DNA of 64,000 bases, taken from Marinomonas communis. Its GTDB lineage: Bacteria; Pseudomonadota; Gammaproteobacteria; Pseudomonadales; Marinomonadaceae. Under the pieces are notes generated by a model, which saw only the letters and a list, made by a program, of their open reading frames with translations, was not told the origin of the DNA and did no database searches. The DNA lies in assembly GCF_004363305.1 (NCBI RefSeq), contig NZ_SNZA01000004.1, forward strand, positions 248,001-312,000, given 5' to 3'. Each line of letters begins with the position of its first letter. Positions within the stretch are counted from its first letter, which is position 1. Positions 15,420 to 25,256 of the stretch are shown here, piece after piece. A program made the translations under genes and the position numbers.

Positions 15420-17330
15420 ATGCCCAGCGATAAAAACTTAGATCTAATCTGTCTTGGTCGCGCTGCAGTCGATATTTATGCAGAGCAAATTGGCAGTCGC
15501 CTAGAAGACGTTTCAAGCTTTGCTAAATACCTAGGTGGTTCCTCTGGAAACATTGCTTATGGAACAGCTCGCTTGGGTCTAAAAAGTGCCATGCTAACTC
15601 GTGTGGGCAATGAACACATGGGCCGCTTCGTAAAAGAAGAACTGGATCGTGTGGGTTGTGATACCAGCCATGTTGTTACCGACGAACAACGTCTTACCGG
15701 TTTAGTTCTCCTAGGTATCAAAGACCAAGACACTTTCCCTCTTATTTTTTATCGCAACGATTGTGCAGACATGGCGGTTAGCCCAGAAGACTTCGATGCC
15801 GACTTCATTGGGTCAGCCAAAGCTCTTGTGATTACCGGCACCCATTTCTCAACTGAGAGCACTTACGCCACCAGTAAACAAGCTATTCAATACGCTAAAG
15901 AACGCCAAACTAAGTGCGTGTTGGATATCGACTACCGCCCTGTTCTTTGGGGATTAACCAACCCTGGCGATGGCGAAACACGTTTTATTTCGAATGAAGC
16001 GGTCACCACACACCTACAAGGTATTCTGGGCGATTTCGACCTTATCGTTGGCACAGAAGAAGAAGTTCACATTGCAGGTGGCAGTACCGACACGATTACA
16101 GCATTGAAGAAAATTCGCGAGCTGAGCAACGCAACGATTGTTCTTAAGCTTGGCGCGCAGGGCTGTACCGTAATAGAAGGCAGCATCCCTGCTAATGAAG
16201 ATGACTTTGTGGTTCACACTGGCGTACGCGTCGATGTACTCAATGTTCTAGGCGCAGGCGATGCCTTTATGAGTGGTTTTCTTCGCGGTTGGATTCGTGG
16301 CGAAACACCAGAACAATGCTGCAACTACGCCAATGCCTGCGGTGCTTTGGTTGTTTCTCGTCATGGTTGCGCTCCGGCTATCCCAAGTGCAGAAGAGCTG
16401 GATTACTACCTAGAGCATGCTCACGAGATCCCACGTCCAGACCTGGATACAGAGCTGAATCACTTGCACCGAGTTACCACTGAACGTTTGCCATACGACT
16501 GGCAAGACCTATGCATTTTTGCCTTTGACCATCGTAAACAACTGTTCGATATGGCCAAAGAAGAAGGCGTTGATCCAGCGAAAATCAAAACACTTAAACG
16601 ACTATTAGTAAAAGCTCTTGAAGCGGGCGTTAAAGAAATAGGCAGCAGTCAATACGGCGTTCTCATTGATGGCACCTACGGTCAAGATGCTTTGAATGAT
16701 GTCACAGGCAAAGGTATGTGGATTGGTCGTCCAGTAGAACTACCAAGTTCTCGTCCTATCGAACTAGAAGGCGGTCGAAGCATCGGCTCACGTTTGAAGT
16801 CTTGGCCAAAAGAGCACATCGTCAAATGTTTAGTGTTTTACCACAACCAAGACGAAGCAGAACTGCGCGCAACACAGGAACGCCAAGTGATTGAGCTTTA
16901 CCAAGCCTGCTGCGCGTCGGGACATGAATTGTTATTAGAAATCATTGCTCCACGTGACAAAGAACACGACGAATCCGTGTACACCGAATCTGTACAGCGT
17001 TTTTACAACCTAGGTGTGAGGCCAGACTGGTGGAAGCTACCGCCACAATCACCAAGTAACTGGACGTCCCTCACTCAGATTATTCAGCAATTCGACGCTC
17101 ATTGCCGAGGCGTAGTGATGTTGGGGCTTGATGCGCCAATGGACGAGCTGAAACAAGGCTTTGCTAACAGCGCAGGCTTCGACATTGTAAAAGGCTTTGC
17201 CGTTGGTCGCTCTATCTTTGGCGCGCCTAGCCGCGAGTGGTTAGCTGGACGCTTTAATGACGAGCAGCTAATCGAAGCATGTGTATCAAATTATTTAGAG
17301 TTGGTTTCCTACTGGAAAGACCGCCACTAA
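15420..17330 (+). CDS. iolC: 5-dehydro-2-deoxygluconokinase fused to DUF2090 aldolase-like domain
   Basis: The N-terminal half (about residues 1-320) is a PfkB-family kinase with LGGSSGNIAYGTARLG and the phosphotransfer motif VLGAGDAF near residue 280. It phosphorylates 5-dehydro-2-deoxygluconate. The C-terminal half (about 325-636) is a DUF2090 domain, starting near LCIFAFDHR, with an aldolase-like barrel character. Fusions of this type are thought to combine IolC and IolJ activities, splitting the phosphorylated product to dihydroxyacetone phosphate and malonate semialdehyde. No separate iolJ is visible in the window, which fits. I prefer the ATG at 15420 (GGGAG at 10 nt) to the one at 15411, which the ribosome-binding site almost touches. 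Confidence 0.93.
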   Translation: MPSDKNLDLICLGRAAVDIYAEQIGSRLEDVSSFAKYLGGSSGNIAYGTARLGLKSAMLTRVGNEHMGRFVKEELDRVGCDTSHVVTDEQRLTGLVLLGIKDQDTFPLIFYRNDCADMAVSPEDFDADFIGSAKALVITGTHFSTESTYATSKQAIQYAKERQTKCVLDIDYRPVLWGLTNPGDGETRFISNEAVTTHLQGILGDFDLIVGTEEEVHIAGGSTDTITALKKIRELSNATIVLKLGAQGCTVIEGSIPANEDDFVVHTGVRVDVLNVLGAGDAFMSGFLRGWIRGETPEQCCNYANACGALVVSRHGCAPAIPSAEELDYYLEHAHEIPRPDLDTELNHLHRVTTERLPYDWQDLCIFAFDHRKQLFDMAKEEGVDPAKIKTLKRLLVKALEAGVKEIGSSQYGVLIDGTYGQDALNDVTGKGMWIGRPVELPSSRPIELEGGRSIGSRLKSWPKEHIVKCLVFYHNQDEAELRATQERQVIELYQACCASGHELLLEIIAPRDKEHDESVYTESVQRFYNLGVRPDWWKLPPQSPSNWTSLTQIIQQFDAHCRGVVMLGLDAPMDELKQGFANSAGFDIVKGFAVGRSIFGAPSREWLAGRFNDEQLIEACVSNYLELVSYWKDRH

Positions 17331-17354
17331 CAGGAATGGCATAAAGGAATCATG

Positions 17355-19205
17355 ATGAACACGATTAAATTGACCATGGCGCAAGCGGTAATTCGCTACT
17401 TAATGGCGCAAAAAGTAGAAACTGACGAAGGCATCAAACCAATGTTTGCCGGTGTGTGGGCGATCTTCGGTCACGGCAACGTAACAGGCATAGGTGAAGC
17501 GCTTTACCACGTAAAAGATCAGCTACCAACTTACCGAGCGCATAATGAACAAGCGATGGCTCACGCTGCCATCGCCTTCGCTAAAACTAAAAACCGTCAA
17601 CAAATGATGGCTTGCACCGCTTCAGCTGGACCTGGTGCAGTCAACATGGTGACCGCTGCGGCGGTGGCTCATGTAAACCGTATTCCTGTGTTGTTCTTGC
17701 CAGGTGATACATTCGCTACGCGCATGCCAGATCCAGTGTTGCAACAAGTGGAAAATTTCCATGATCACACACTGACGTCTAATGATTGCTTCCGTCCTGT
17801 AAGCCGCTTCTTTGATCGTATTACACGCCCAGAGCAGCTTTTGACTTCATTGCCACAAGCCATGCGTGTTTTAACTGATCCGGTTGAATGTGGCCCTGTG
17901 ACACTTGGTATGCCGCAAGATGTACAAACGATGGCGTTTGATTTCCCAGAGTCGTTCTTCGAAGAGAAAGTACACCGTTTGCGCCGCCAAGGACCAGATG
18001 CCTTCGAATTGGCTCAAGCCATTGAGCTAATCAAACAAGCCAAAAACCCAGTTGTGATTGCAGGCGGTGGCATTCATTACTCTGGTGCTCTTAGTGAGTT
18101 TGATGAGTTTGTCAGCGCCCTGAAATTACCTGTGGGTGAAACACAAGCGGGTAAAGGTGCTCTACCTTGGGATCATCAGCAAAACATGGGCTCAATCGGT
18201 GTCACCGGTGCGGGATCCACAAACCGTCTATGCGCTGAAACCGATTTGATCATTGCTGTTGGCACACGCCTTGGCGACTTTGCTTCGGGCTCTCGTTCTC
18301 TGATCAACCCAGAAGCGAAGTTGTTATCTCTGAACGTTGCTTCGTTTGATGCAGTCAAACACAAAGCCGTCTCTTTGGTCGGCGATGCTAAGTTGACCTT
18401 GCCGATGCTGACTCAGGCACTTTCAGGCTATGAAGCGGCCGGCGCTTGGGTAGACCGTGCAGAAACAGAACGTCTGGCATGGCATGCAGCGGTTGAAGAT
18501 GCCACTCGCGATCGCGGCACTTCCCTTCCGAGTGATGGCGAAGTCGTTGGTGCAGTGAACCGCTCGGCTGGTGAACAAGACATCGTCGTGTGTGCTGCTG
18601 GTGGCTTACCAGGTGAGTTGCAAAAACTATGGCGTACTCGATACAGCCGTGGTTACCACATGGAATACGGCTACTCTTGCATGGGTTATGAGATCGCTGG
18701 TGGCGTTGGTACCAAAATGGCCGCCCCCGATTCCGAAGTCTATGTCATGGTGGGCGATGGTTCTTACCTGATGATGAACTCAGAAATTGCCACATCGGTG
18801 ATGTTAGGTTTGAAAGTCATCTTCGTGGTGCTCGATAACCGCGGTTACGGCTGTATCCATCGCCTACAACAGTTCTGTGGTGGACCAGGCTTCAACAACA
18901 TGCTGGAAGACTGCTTAACCACAGAAGAAGGCGCACCGAAAACCGATTTCGTGGCCCATGGCAAAGCCCTTGGTGCTAACGGTGAGAAAGTCACCACCAT
19001 CGAAGAACTTGAGGCGGCTCTGGTTCGCGCCAAAGCCTCTCCTATTAGCTATTTGATTGAGATCGACACAGATCCAACCATCGTCACGCACAGCGGTGGT
19101 CACTGGTGGGATGTCGCCGTTGCGGAAGTGTCTGAACGTGAACAAGTTCGAGACGCACGCAAAGTCTACGAAGAGCATAAAGCTCGCCAATTTAAAAACC
19201 TTTAA
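17355..19205 (+). CDS. iolD: 3D-(3,5/4)-trihydroxycyclohexane-1,2-dione hydrolase
   Basis: IolD opens the inositol ring: it hydrolyses the trihydroxycyclohexanedione to 5-deoxy-glucuronate using thiamine diphosphate. The 616-residue protein has the acetolactate-synthase-like layout, with an N-terminal catalytic Glu region (RAHNEQAMAHAAIAFAK), a central domain, and the C-terminal ThDP/Mg motif beginning GDGSYLMMN near residue 467 and ending near DN. The second of two adjacent ATGs (17355) is better placed from AAGGA. It follows iolC by 24 bp and precedes iolE by 30 bp. Confidence 0.95.
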   Translation: MNTIKLTMAQAVIRYLMAQKVETDEGIKPMFAGVWAIFGHGNVTGIGEALYHVKDQLPTYRAHNEQAMAHAAIAFAKTKNRQQMMACTASAGPGAVNMVTAAAVAHVNRIPVLFLPGDTFATRMPDPVLQQVENFHDHTLTSNDCFRPVSRFFDRITRPEQLLTSLPQAMRVLTDPVECGPVTLGMPQDVQTMAFDFPESFFEEKVHRLRRQGPDAFELAQAIELIKQAKNPVVIAGGGIHYSGALSEFDEFVSALKLPVGETQAGKGALPWDHQQNMGSIGVTGAGSTNRLCAETDLIIAVGTRLGDFASGSRSLINPEAKLLSLNVASFDAVKHKAVSLVGDAKLTLPMLTQALSGYEAAGAWVDRAETERLAWHAAVEDATRDRGTSLPSDGEVVGAVNRSAGEQDIVVCAAGGLPGELQKLWRTRYSRGYHMEYGYSCMGYEIAGGVGTKMAAPDSEVYVMVGDGSYLMMNSEIATSVMLGLKVIFVVLDNRGYGCIHRLQQFCGGPGFNNMLEDCLTTEEGAPKTDFVAHGKALGANGEKVTTIEELEAALVRAKASPISYLIEIDTDPTIVTHSGGHWWDVAVAEVSEREQVRDARKVYEEHKARQFKNL

Positions 19206-19235
19206 TGCCAACACTTTTTTGAGCGGAGAATAACA

Positions 19236-20135
19236 ATGAGCGTTCGTATCGGTATTAACCCACTTACATGGACCAATGACGACCTACCTACTTTAGGGGC
19301 AGACACGTCACTCGAAACCTGCCTAACAGAAGGCAAACAAGCAGGATTTAGTGGTTTTGAATTGGGTCAAAAATTCCCACGTGATCCAGAAGTGCTTGGT
19401 CCAATCCTGAAAAGCCATGGTCTAGATCTAGTCTCTGGCTGGTTCAGTGGTGAGCTACTTTCGCGCAGTGTCGAAGAGGAAATTGAGGCCATCAAACCTC
19501 ATTTACACCTACTAAAAACACTTGGCGCAAAAGCCATGGTGTACTGTGAAATCACAGATTGCATCCATGGGCAGATCGATACTCCACTATCACATCGCCC
19601 ACGCTTAACCGAAGCGCAAATCGCAGACCTAGGTAAGAAGCTTACACTGGTAGCTGATTTTACTCTTTCTGAAGGAGTTCAAATCGCCTACCACCACCAT
19701 ATGGGTACAGTGATTCAAACCGAAGAAGAAGTTGCGCTGCTAATGAAATACACCGGCCCATCGGTAGGTCTGCTATTAGATACCGGCCATATGACCTTTG
19801 CCGGAGGTGATCCGTACGCAGTTCAAGAGCGCCATGCTGATCGTATCGTTCATGTGCATTGTAAAGACATGCGCAAAGAGATTTTAGCGGATGCGCTAAA
19901 CCGCGACCTTCCATTCTTACGTGCCATGCTGAACGGCGCGTTCACGGTACCAAGTGATGGTTTTATCGATTACGGCCGTTTGTTTAAACAGTTGAAAGCA
20001 AGCAATTACTCTGGCTGGTTAGTGGTGGAAGCGGAACAAGACCCTGCGGTTGCACACCCTCTGACTTACGCCACCAAAGGCGCCGAAGGCTTAAAACGAT
20101 ACTGTGAAGAAGCTGGCTTAGATCTAATCGACTAA
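19236..20135 (+). CDS. iolE: 2-keto-myo-inositol dehydratase
   Basis: IolE dehydrates scyllo-inosose to 3D-(3,5/4)-trihydroxycyclohexane-1,2-dione, the substrate of IolD next door. The 299-residue TIM-barrel protein starts with the characteristic IGINPLTWTNDDLP. It carries the family's YHHHMGT, LDTGHMTFAG, HVHCKD and VVEAEQD segments, which hold the metal-binding Glu, Asp, His and Glu. Length matches the family. A GGAG ribosome-binding site precedes the ATG. Confidence 0.95.
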   Translation: MSVRIGINPLTWTNDDLPTLGADTSLETCLTEGKQAGFSGFELGQKFPRDPEVLGPILKSHGLDLVSGWFSGELLSRSVEEEIEAIKPHLHLLKTLGAKAMVYCEITDCIHGQIDTPLSHRPRLTEAQIADLGKKLTLVADFTLSEGVQIAYHHHMGTVIQTEEEVALLMKYTGPSVGLLLDTGHMTFAGGDPYAVQERHADRIVHVHCKDMRKEILADALNRDLPFLRAMLNGAFTVPSDGFIDYGRLFKQLKASNYSGWLVVEAEQDPAVAHPLTYATKGAEGLKRYCEEAGLDLID

Positions 20136-20187
20136 TTTCGTGAAGGTCGCCTGTCGAGTCAGGCGACAACAACAAAAAGGTAATGCA

Positions 20188-21690
20188 ATGAATACGTTAG
20201 GAAACTTTATCAATGGCCAGCATGTGGCTAGCCAAAGCGGCCGTGTTGGCCCTGTTTACAACCCAGCAACTGGCGAACAGAGCTTAAACGTTGCCCTTTC
20301 CAGTGCAGACGAAACTCGTGACGCGATTGCAGTGGCACAAACTGCCTTTGAAACTTGGCGTAAAGTTACGCCACTTAACCGTGCCCGTGTTCTTTTTAAA
20401 TACAAAGCACTGCTTGAGCAACACGCAGATGAAATTGCTGAAATGATCACTAAAGAGCACGGTAAGGTGTTCTCTGATGCGAAAGGTGAGCTAACTCGTG
20501 GCCTTGAAGTGGTTGAGTTTGCTTGTGGCATTCCTCACCTTCAAAAAGGCGAGCACAGCCTAAACGTTGGTCGTGGTGTAGACAGTATGTCTTTGATGCA
20601 ACCACTTGGCGTTTGTGCCGGTATCGCTCCGTTTAACTTCCCTGCCATGGTACCAATGTGGATGTTCCCTGTTGCCATCGCATGCGGAAACACATTTGTT
20701 ATGAAGCCTTCTGAAAAAGACCCTTCTGTGCCACTACGTTTGGCTGAGCTACTTACTGAAGCAGGTCTTCCTGATGGCGTATTCAACGTGGTTAACGGTG
20801 ATAAAGAATCTGTCGACGTTCTATTAACTGACGAACGTGTACAAGCAGTGAGCTTTGTCGGCTCGACCCCAATCGCAGAATATATCTACGCAACGGCATC
20901 AGCTCATGGCAAACGTGTTCAAGCTTTAGGCGGTGCGAAAAACCATATGATCGTTATGCCTGATGCCGATCCATCTCAAGTCGTTGGCTCACTAATGGGT
21001 GCTGCTTACGGTTCTGCTGGTGAGCGTTGTATGGCCATTTCAGTTGCGGTGTGTGTTGGTGACGAAGTAGCAGACAACTTGATCAGCAGCCTAAGCCAAG
21101 AAATCGATAATATGCGCGTTGGCCCAGGCCTTGGTCTGCCAGAAGAAGCACACATGGGCCCTGTGATTTCGAAAGAGCATTGCGCAAAAATCAAAGACTA
21201 CATCGGTGTGGGTATTGAAGAAGGCGCCACCATCGTGCGTGATGGCCGTGACTTTATCTACCCAGGCCATGAGAACGGCTACTTCGTAGGCCCAACGTTA
21301 TTCGATAACGTGAAAAAAGGCATGCGCATTTACGAAGAAGAAATCTTCGGCCCTGTGCTATGTGTGGTACGCGCTAACAGCTACGCGGAAGCGGTTGAAA
21401 TGATCAACTCCCACGAATACGGCAATGGTACCTCTATCTTCACCCGTGATGGCGATACAGCACGTCAATTCTGTGAAGAAATCCAAGTGGGCATGGTCGG
21501 TGTTAACGTGCCAATCCCTGTACCCATGGCATTCCACAGCTTCGGTGGTTGGAAGCGCTCACTGTTTGGCCCACTGCACATGCATGGACCAGACGGCGTA
21601 CGCTTCTACACTCGCATGAAAACCGTGACAGCTCGCTGGCCAACAGGTCTTCGCGCTGGCGCTGAATTCTCAATGCCAACCATGAAGTAA
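20188..21690 (+). CDS. iolA: Methylmalonate/malonate-semialdehyde dehydrogenase (CoA-acylating)
   Basis: This 500-residue aldehyde dehydrogenase converts malonate semialdehyde, NAD+ and CoA to acetyl-CoA and CO2, closing the inositol route. The catalytic Cys is near residue 281 in GERCMAISVAV, and the family-typical ends FNFPAMVPMWMFP and HSFGGWKRSLFG are present. I place the start at the ATG at 20188, behind AAAAGG, since the upstream frame to 20140 adds an unlikely basic extension. It is the last gene of iolC-iolD-iolE-iolA. A clear paralogue is at 49053-50549. Confidence 0.93.
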   Translation: MNTLGNFINGQHVASQSGRVGPVYNPATGEQSLNVALSSADETRDAIAVAQTAFETWRKVTPLNRARVLFKYKALLEQHADEIAEMITKEHGKVFSDAKGELTRGLEVVEFACGIPHLQKGEHSLNVGRGVDSMSLMQPLGVCAGIAPFNFPAMVPMWMFPVAIACGNTFVMKPSEKDPSVPLRLAELLTEAGLPDGVFNVVNGDKESVDVLLTDERVQAVSFVGSTPIAEYIYATASAHGKRVQALGGAKNHMIVMPDADPSQVVGSLMGAAYGSAGERCMAISVAVCVGDEVADNLISSLSQEIDNMRVGPGLGLPEEAHMGPVISKEHCAKIKDYIGVGIEEGATIVRDGRDFIYPGHENGYFVGPTLFDNVKKGMRIYEEEIFGPVLCVVRANSYAEAVEMINSHEYGNGTSIFTRDGDTARQFCEEIQVGMVGVNVPIPVPMAFHSFGGWKRSLFGPLHMHGPDGVRFYTRMKTVTARWPTGLRAGAEFSMPTMK

Positions 21691-21699
21691 TACCCACTA

Positions 21700-21722
21700 G
21701 CAGCACTCATTGCGAGTGCTGC
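21700..21722 (+). other. Hairpin after iolA
   Basis: GCAGCACTC (21700-21708) and GAGTGCTGC (21714-21722) form a perfect 9-bp stem with a 5-nt loop, 10 nt after the iolA stop. No T tract follows, so it is perhaps a 3'-end stabiliser preceding the real terminator at 21820. Confidence 0.5.
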
Positions 21723-21819
21723 ACAATTTCTGTGAAGCACTATCAAGTAACCTGATCTCTGGCCGAGATGCTCCGTCGCACGCTAGTTAACCGTCACTCT
21801 CTGCTGGTTAGCGACTCTT

Positions 21820-21846
21820 GCCCACCGCCCCCGGTGGGCTTTTTTA
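21820..21846 (+). terminator. Rho-independent terminator of the iolC-iolA operon
   Basis: GCCCACCG and CGGTGGGC form an 8-bp GC-rich stem with a CCCC loop, followed by six T residues. It is about 130 bp after iolA and 24 bp before the end of the convergent gph gene. Confidence 0.88.
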
Positions 21847-21869
21847 TCCCAGCGCTAAGACCTGTTATC

Positions 21870-22550
21870 TTACATTAGCAATTCAGCAAGATCGTCGATC
21901 AGCACGTCGGCTTCTAGTTCTTTGAGGTCGACACCGTGGTTGTAACCGTAAGTGACTAAGGCGCATTTGAAACCCGCCGCTTTCGCCGCACGGTAGTCCG
22001 CCAGTGAATCCCCTACCATCAAGCACTTCTCAGGAGCCGCTTCGATGTCTTCCATACAATGCAATAGCGGCAATGGCGACGGTTTTTTCTCTGCCAATGA
22101 GTCACCGCCTAACATCCAACTAAAGTAAGTCGAAATGCCAAAATGATCCAACAAGGGCTTGATAAACAGGCTCGGCTTATTCGTAATCAAGGCCACAGGC
22201 ACTTTCTGATATTTAAACGCTTTTAGGATAGATTCCACATTGGCATACAGCGTTGAGCTACCAGCTAAGTTGTCAAAGTACTCTTTTAAAAACAACTTAT
22301 AGCCTTCTTCAATACGCTCTGCTGGCAGGTTAGCCCACTCCATAGCTTGTTGCACAAGCTTGGCAGAGCCATAACCTACCCAGCCTCGAACACGCTCCTC
22401 ACCTGCTGGAGAAGCGCCCATAGCAACTAGGCTTTTATCCATCGCTGCTGCGATATCAGGCACGCTATCCACTAACGTGCCATCCAGGTCAAAGCAAACT
22501 AACTCAGGCCAACCTTCGAATAAGCGCTTTAAGTGTTTCGGCGTTTTCAT
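21870..22550 (-). CDS. gph: Phosphoglycolate phosphatase (HAD family)
   Basis: A 226-residue HAD-superfamily hydrolase with motif [11 protein letters not shown] near residue 20, a helical cap, motif [10 protein letters not shown], and motif [14 protein letters not shown]. Gph removes 2-phosphoglycolate formed during DNA repair of oxidative damage. Its start overlaps the rpe stop by 4 bp (ATGA), so the two are translationally coupled, a common gammaproteobacterial pairing. A broader sugar-phosphate phosphatase activity cannot be excluded. Confidence 0.9.
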   Translation of the reverse strand: MKTPKHLKRLFEGWPELVCFDLDGTLVDSVPDIAAAMDKSLVAMGASPAGEERVRGWVGYGSAKLVQQAMEWANLPAERIEEGYKLFLKEYFDNLAGSSTLYANVESILKAFKYQKVPVALITNKPSLFIKPLLDHFGISTYFSWMLGGDSLAEKKPSPLPLLHCMEDIEAAPEKCLMVGDSLADYRAAKAAGFKCALVTYGYNHGVDLKELEADVLIDDLAELLM

Positions 22551-23221
22551 CGCTTCACACCAGCGAGCTCAGCACGCATCTGATCGATCACCGCTTTGTA
22601 GTCTGGTTTACCGAAAATCGCAGACCCTGCCACGAAAGTATCGGCACCGGCTGCTGCACACTCGGCAATATTTTTCTCGCTCACACCGCCATCGACTTCC
22701 AGACGAATATCGTAACCGCTTTCATCGATCAGGCGACGCGCTTCGCGAAGTTTATCAAGCGTGCCAGGAATAAACTTCTGGCCACCGAAACCAGGGTTCA
22801 CAGACATCAGTAGAATCATATCGACCTTATCCATGACATATTTCAGATCATCCAGAGGCGTCGCTGGGTTAAACACAAGGCCAGATTTACAGCCACCATC
22901 ACGGATCATCTGTAATGAACGATCAATGTGTTCGCTACCTTGTGGGTGGAAAGTAATGTAGCTGGCGCCCGCTTCAATGAAGTCACCAATCAAACGATCA
23001 ACGGGTTTCACCATTAAATGAACATCAATGTCCGCTGTCACACCATGTTTACGCAGCGCCTGACACACCATCGGCCCAATGGTTAGGTTTGGAACATAAT
23101 GGTTGTCCATAACATCAAAGTGAACGATGTCCGCTCCGGCTTCCAGTACGTTGTCTACTTCTTCTCCTAAGCGCGCAAAATCAGCCGCTAAAATAGACGG
23201 TGCAATAAGAAAGTCTTTCAT
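22547..23221 (-). CDS. rpe: Ribulose-phosphate 3-epimerase
   Basis: Rpe interconverts ribulose 5-phosphate and xylulose 5-phosphate in the pentose phosphate pathway. The 224-residue TIM barrel shows the family motifs [55 protein letters not shown] and the phosphate-binding [14 protein letters not shown] set the start at 23221, behind GGAG; the frame upstream to 23296 is not family-like. It is the first gene of the rpe-gph pair. Confidence 0.97.
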   Translation of the reverse strand: MKDFLIAPSILAADFARLGEEVDNVLEAGADIVHFDVMDNHYVPNLTIGPMVCQALRKHGVTADIDVHLMVKPVDRLIGDFIEAGASYITFHPQGSEHIDRSLQMIRDGGCKSGLVFNPATPLDDLKYVMDKVDMILLMSVNPGFGGQKFIPGTLDKLREARRLIDESGYDIRLEVDGGVSEKNIAECAAAGADTFVAGSAIFGKPDYKAVIDQMRAELAGVKR

Positions 23222-23295
23222 ATTTGTCTCCGGCAGTGACAGAATGTTGTTTGCGCAATATTCTAACAAGGCCCATTGCATAAGTATTGGATTCA

Positions 23296-24282
23296 ATGAA
23301 GAAAATAACGCTAACCACTTGTTTGCTCATACTGACGTTGCAGAACGTTTGGGCAGAAGGTGAAGAGGAAACCAGTAGCACCGCTCCCGCCGTCACGCAA
23401 AGCGATGTACCGCGGGTAATGCCAACGCCGCAGCAAACGAGAATTGCGGGGTTGATTGAGCGCCTAAGTACTAACCATGCCCATGAGATAGAAACCTTAG
23501 AAGCGGATGGTGAGTCTTTCCTTGGGTTATTTCGCGAAGCGGAAACAGCAGATCCCCAAGGTTGCTTAATCCTATTACATGGGGATCATGGCCACCCTGA
23601 TTGGCCACAAGTGGTGTCCCCCCTTCGCGAAACGTTACCACGACATAGCTGGTGTACATTAGCCATTGAAATACCAGATATGGGTGGTCGAGCCACCCCC
23701 GTACAAGTCGCCCAAACAACTAGCGAGGGGACCAGTGACACTGATGAGAGCATTGCCAATGCAGACGCATCGACATCAGCTGAACTACCGAATGAGGCGC
23801 AAGTGTTCGCACGCATCGATGCCGCCATAGCTTTAACTCAAGAAAAGGGCTATAACCAAGTGGCTTATTTAGGCTACCGCAGTGGTGCCGCCTATGCGCT
23901 GCGCTACGCTGCCGAGCGAGGCACCACTAGTCAGGCACTTGTTTTAATTGAACCTAGAAGCACCACAGCCCTCAGCGGTTTCCAGTTGGCCCAAAACATT
24001 GAACGCTTAAGGCTTCCGACGTTGGACTATTATTTTGATCGAACCAATGTCGATGCGCGTTTTGCACGCCAACGACTGGCCGCAGCTAATAAGCGCGGCA
24101 ATCAAAGAGCCCCTTATATACAAATTGATGCACTGCCCGATGCCCGCTTTGATCCCACAGGTAACAAGCGTCTGACACAACGGGTGTGGGGCTTTTTAAA
24201 GCAAAACACCCTCCAGTCCAATCAGCGCAAAACCTTACCTGAATTCGAAAAATCTCTTTTCTATGAAAGCCCTTTGGACTAA
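23296..24282 (+). CDS. DUF3530 family secreted alpha/beta-hydrolase-like protein
   Basis: A 328-residue protein with an N-terminal signal peptide (about residues 1-20, ending VWA), a low-complexity Glu/Ser/Thr-rich stretch, then a hydrolase-like core. The core has [13 protein letters not shown], followed by a segment resembling the nucleophile elbow ([13 protein letters not shown]). I chose the ATG at 23296 rather than the TTG at 23287. A Ser/Asp/Glu-rich insertion lies near residues 140-170. The DUF3530 family is found in proteobacteria near unrelated genes, and its substrate is unknown. It is divergent from rpe with a 74-bp gap. Confidence 0.75.
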   Translation: MKKITLTTCLLILTLQNVWAEGEEETSSTAPAVTQSDVPRVMPTPQQTRIAGLIERLSTNHAHEIETLEADGESFLGLFREAETADPQGCLILLHGDHGHPDWPQVVSPLRETLPRHSWCTLAIEIPDMGGRATPVQVAQTTSEGTSDTDESIANADASTSAELPNEAQVFARIDAAIALTQEKGYNQVAYLGYRSGAAYALRYAAERGTTSQALVLIEPRSTTALSGFQLAQNIERLRLPTLDYYFDRTNVDARFARQRLAAANKRGNQRAPYIQIDALPDARFDPTGNKRLTQRVWGFLKQNTLQSNQRKTLPEFEKSLFYESPLD

Positions 24283-24285
24283 AAA

Positions 24286-24311
24286 AATGGGGAGCCGATT
24301 GGCTCCCCATT
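24286..24311. terminator. Bidirectional terminator, DUF3530 gene / djlA
   Basis: AATGGGGAGCC and GGCTCCCCATT pair over 11 bp with a GATT loop, flanked by an A run on the left and TTTCTTTT on the right. Confidence 0.92.
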
Positions 24312-24340
24312 TTCTTTTACCCATGCTGACTTAGGCAGTC

Positions 24341-25129
24341 TTACTTACGGGATTTCTTAATCATTTCATAAGCCGACTGAATTTCTTGCGTACGCTCTTT
24401 TGCAAGTTCAATCATTTCTTCTGGTAGACCTTGCGAGCTCAGTTTATCAGGATGGTTCTGGCTCATCAGGCGACGATACGCTTTCTTAATTTCCGCATCG
24501 CTCATACTCTCATTGACTTCAAGGACTTCATAAGCCGCCTTCAAAAGATCGGGAGAAGATTGTCCAGATGCTTGTTGCTGATAACCTTGATGGAAGTGTG
24601 CCTGACGCTTAATTTGCTCATGAATACTGTTGTACTCTGCCTCGGACATGCCTAGTTGAGCACAGATCTGTCCCAGCAAAGATTTCTCTTCAAGCGATAA
24701 ATAGCCATCTGCATAAGCCGATAACAGCAATACTTCAAGCAATGAACGGCGCAACATGCCAGCGCCCACAACACGGCTAAAACGTTGTAACGCAGCATCA
24801 ACATTAAAGTCTGGCGCTTTACCTTGATTAAACAGTTCTTGAGCTTGACGCTGCGCATCGGGTGATAGACGTAGACGCTGCATCACAGCTTTAGCTAGCT
24901 CAATCTCTTCTTTAGAAACTTGCCCGTCAGACTTTGCCAAACGCCCCATAAGTTGGAACAGTGTTTGGAAAAATACTTGCTGTTGTTCGAATAAAGACGC
25001 TCCAGTTCTGCGCCCGCCCATTTGATTTCCTTTGGCTCGATCGATCAACAAACCTACGAAAAAACCGCCGACTAATCCAAAAAAGCCCGCGAACAACAAA
25101 CCAACGATCGCCCCAACCCATTTCCACAT
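24341..25129 (-). CDS. djlA: Membrane-anchored DnaJ-like co-chaperone
   Basis: A 262-residue protein with the DjlA layout: an N-terminal Gly-rich transmembrane helix (about residues 3-25), a TerB-like helical domain (about 45-170), a Gln/Gly-rich linker and a C-terminal J domain (about 195-260). The HPD motif lies near residue 225. DjlA stimulates DnaK at the inner membrane and is linked to envelope stress signalling. I chose the start at 25129 (GGAG upstream) over 25171. It is divergent from lptD, as in many gammaproteobacteria. Confidence 0.92.
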   Translation of the reverse strand: MWKWVGAIVGLLFAGFFGLVGGFFVGLLIDRAKGNQMGGRRTGASLFEQQQVFFQTLFQLMGRLAKSDGQVSKEEIELAKAVMQRLRLSPDAQRQAQELFNQGKAPDFNVDAALQRFSRVVGAGMLRRSLLEVLLLSAYADGYLSLEEKSLLGQICAQLGMSEAEYNSIHEQIKRQAHFHQGYQQQASGQSSPDLLKAAYEVLEVNESMSDAEIKKAYRRLMSQNHPDKLSSQGLPEEMIELAKERTQEIQSAYEMIKKSRK

Positions 25130-25256
25130 AAAGATATTTCTCCAGAATCGGTAGCCCCTTAGGGGCCGCATAGATTATTATTTGTCGCCAATATGGACCG
25201 ACATGTGCCGCGCCTATGTTCGCGCTAGCACGTAATAGAGATTTAGTATACTCCGC

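Noticed and set aside
23287-23295. TTG start for the DUF3530 gene
   Set aside because: The ATG three codons later gives a clean signal peptide; the TTG adds three residues without a better ribosome-binding site.
25247-25252. TATACT as -10 box of lptD
   Set aside because: It is only 4 bp from the start codon. Using it would remove the start and the signal peptide, so it is probably chance.
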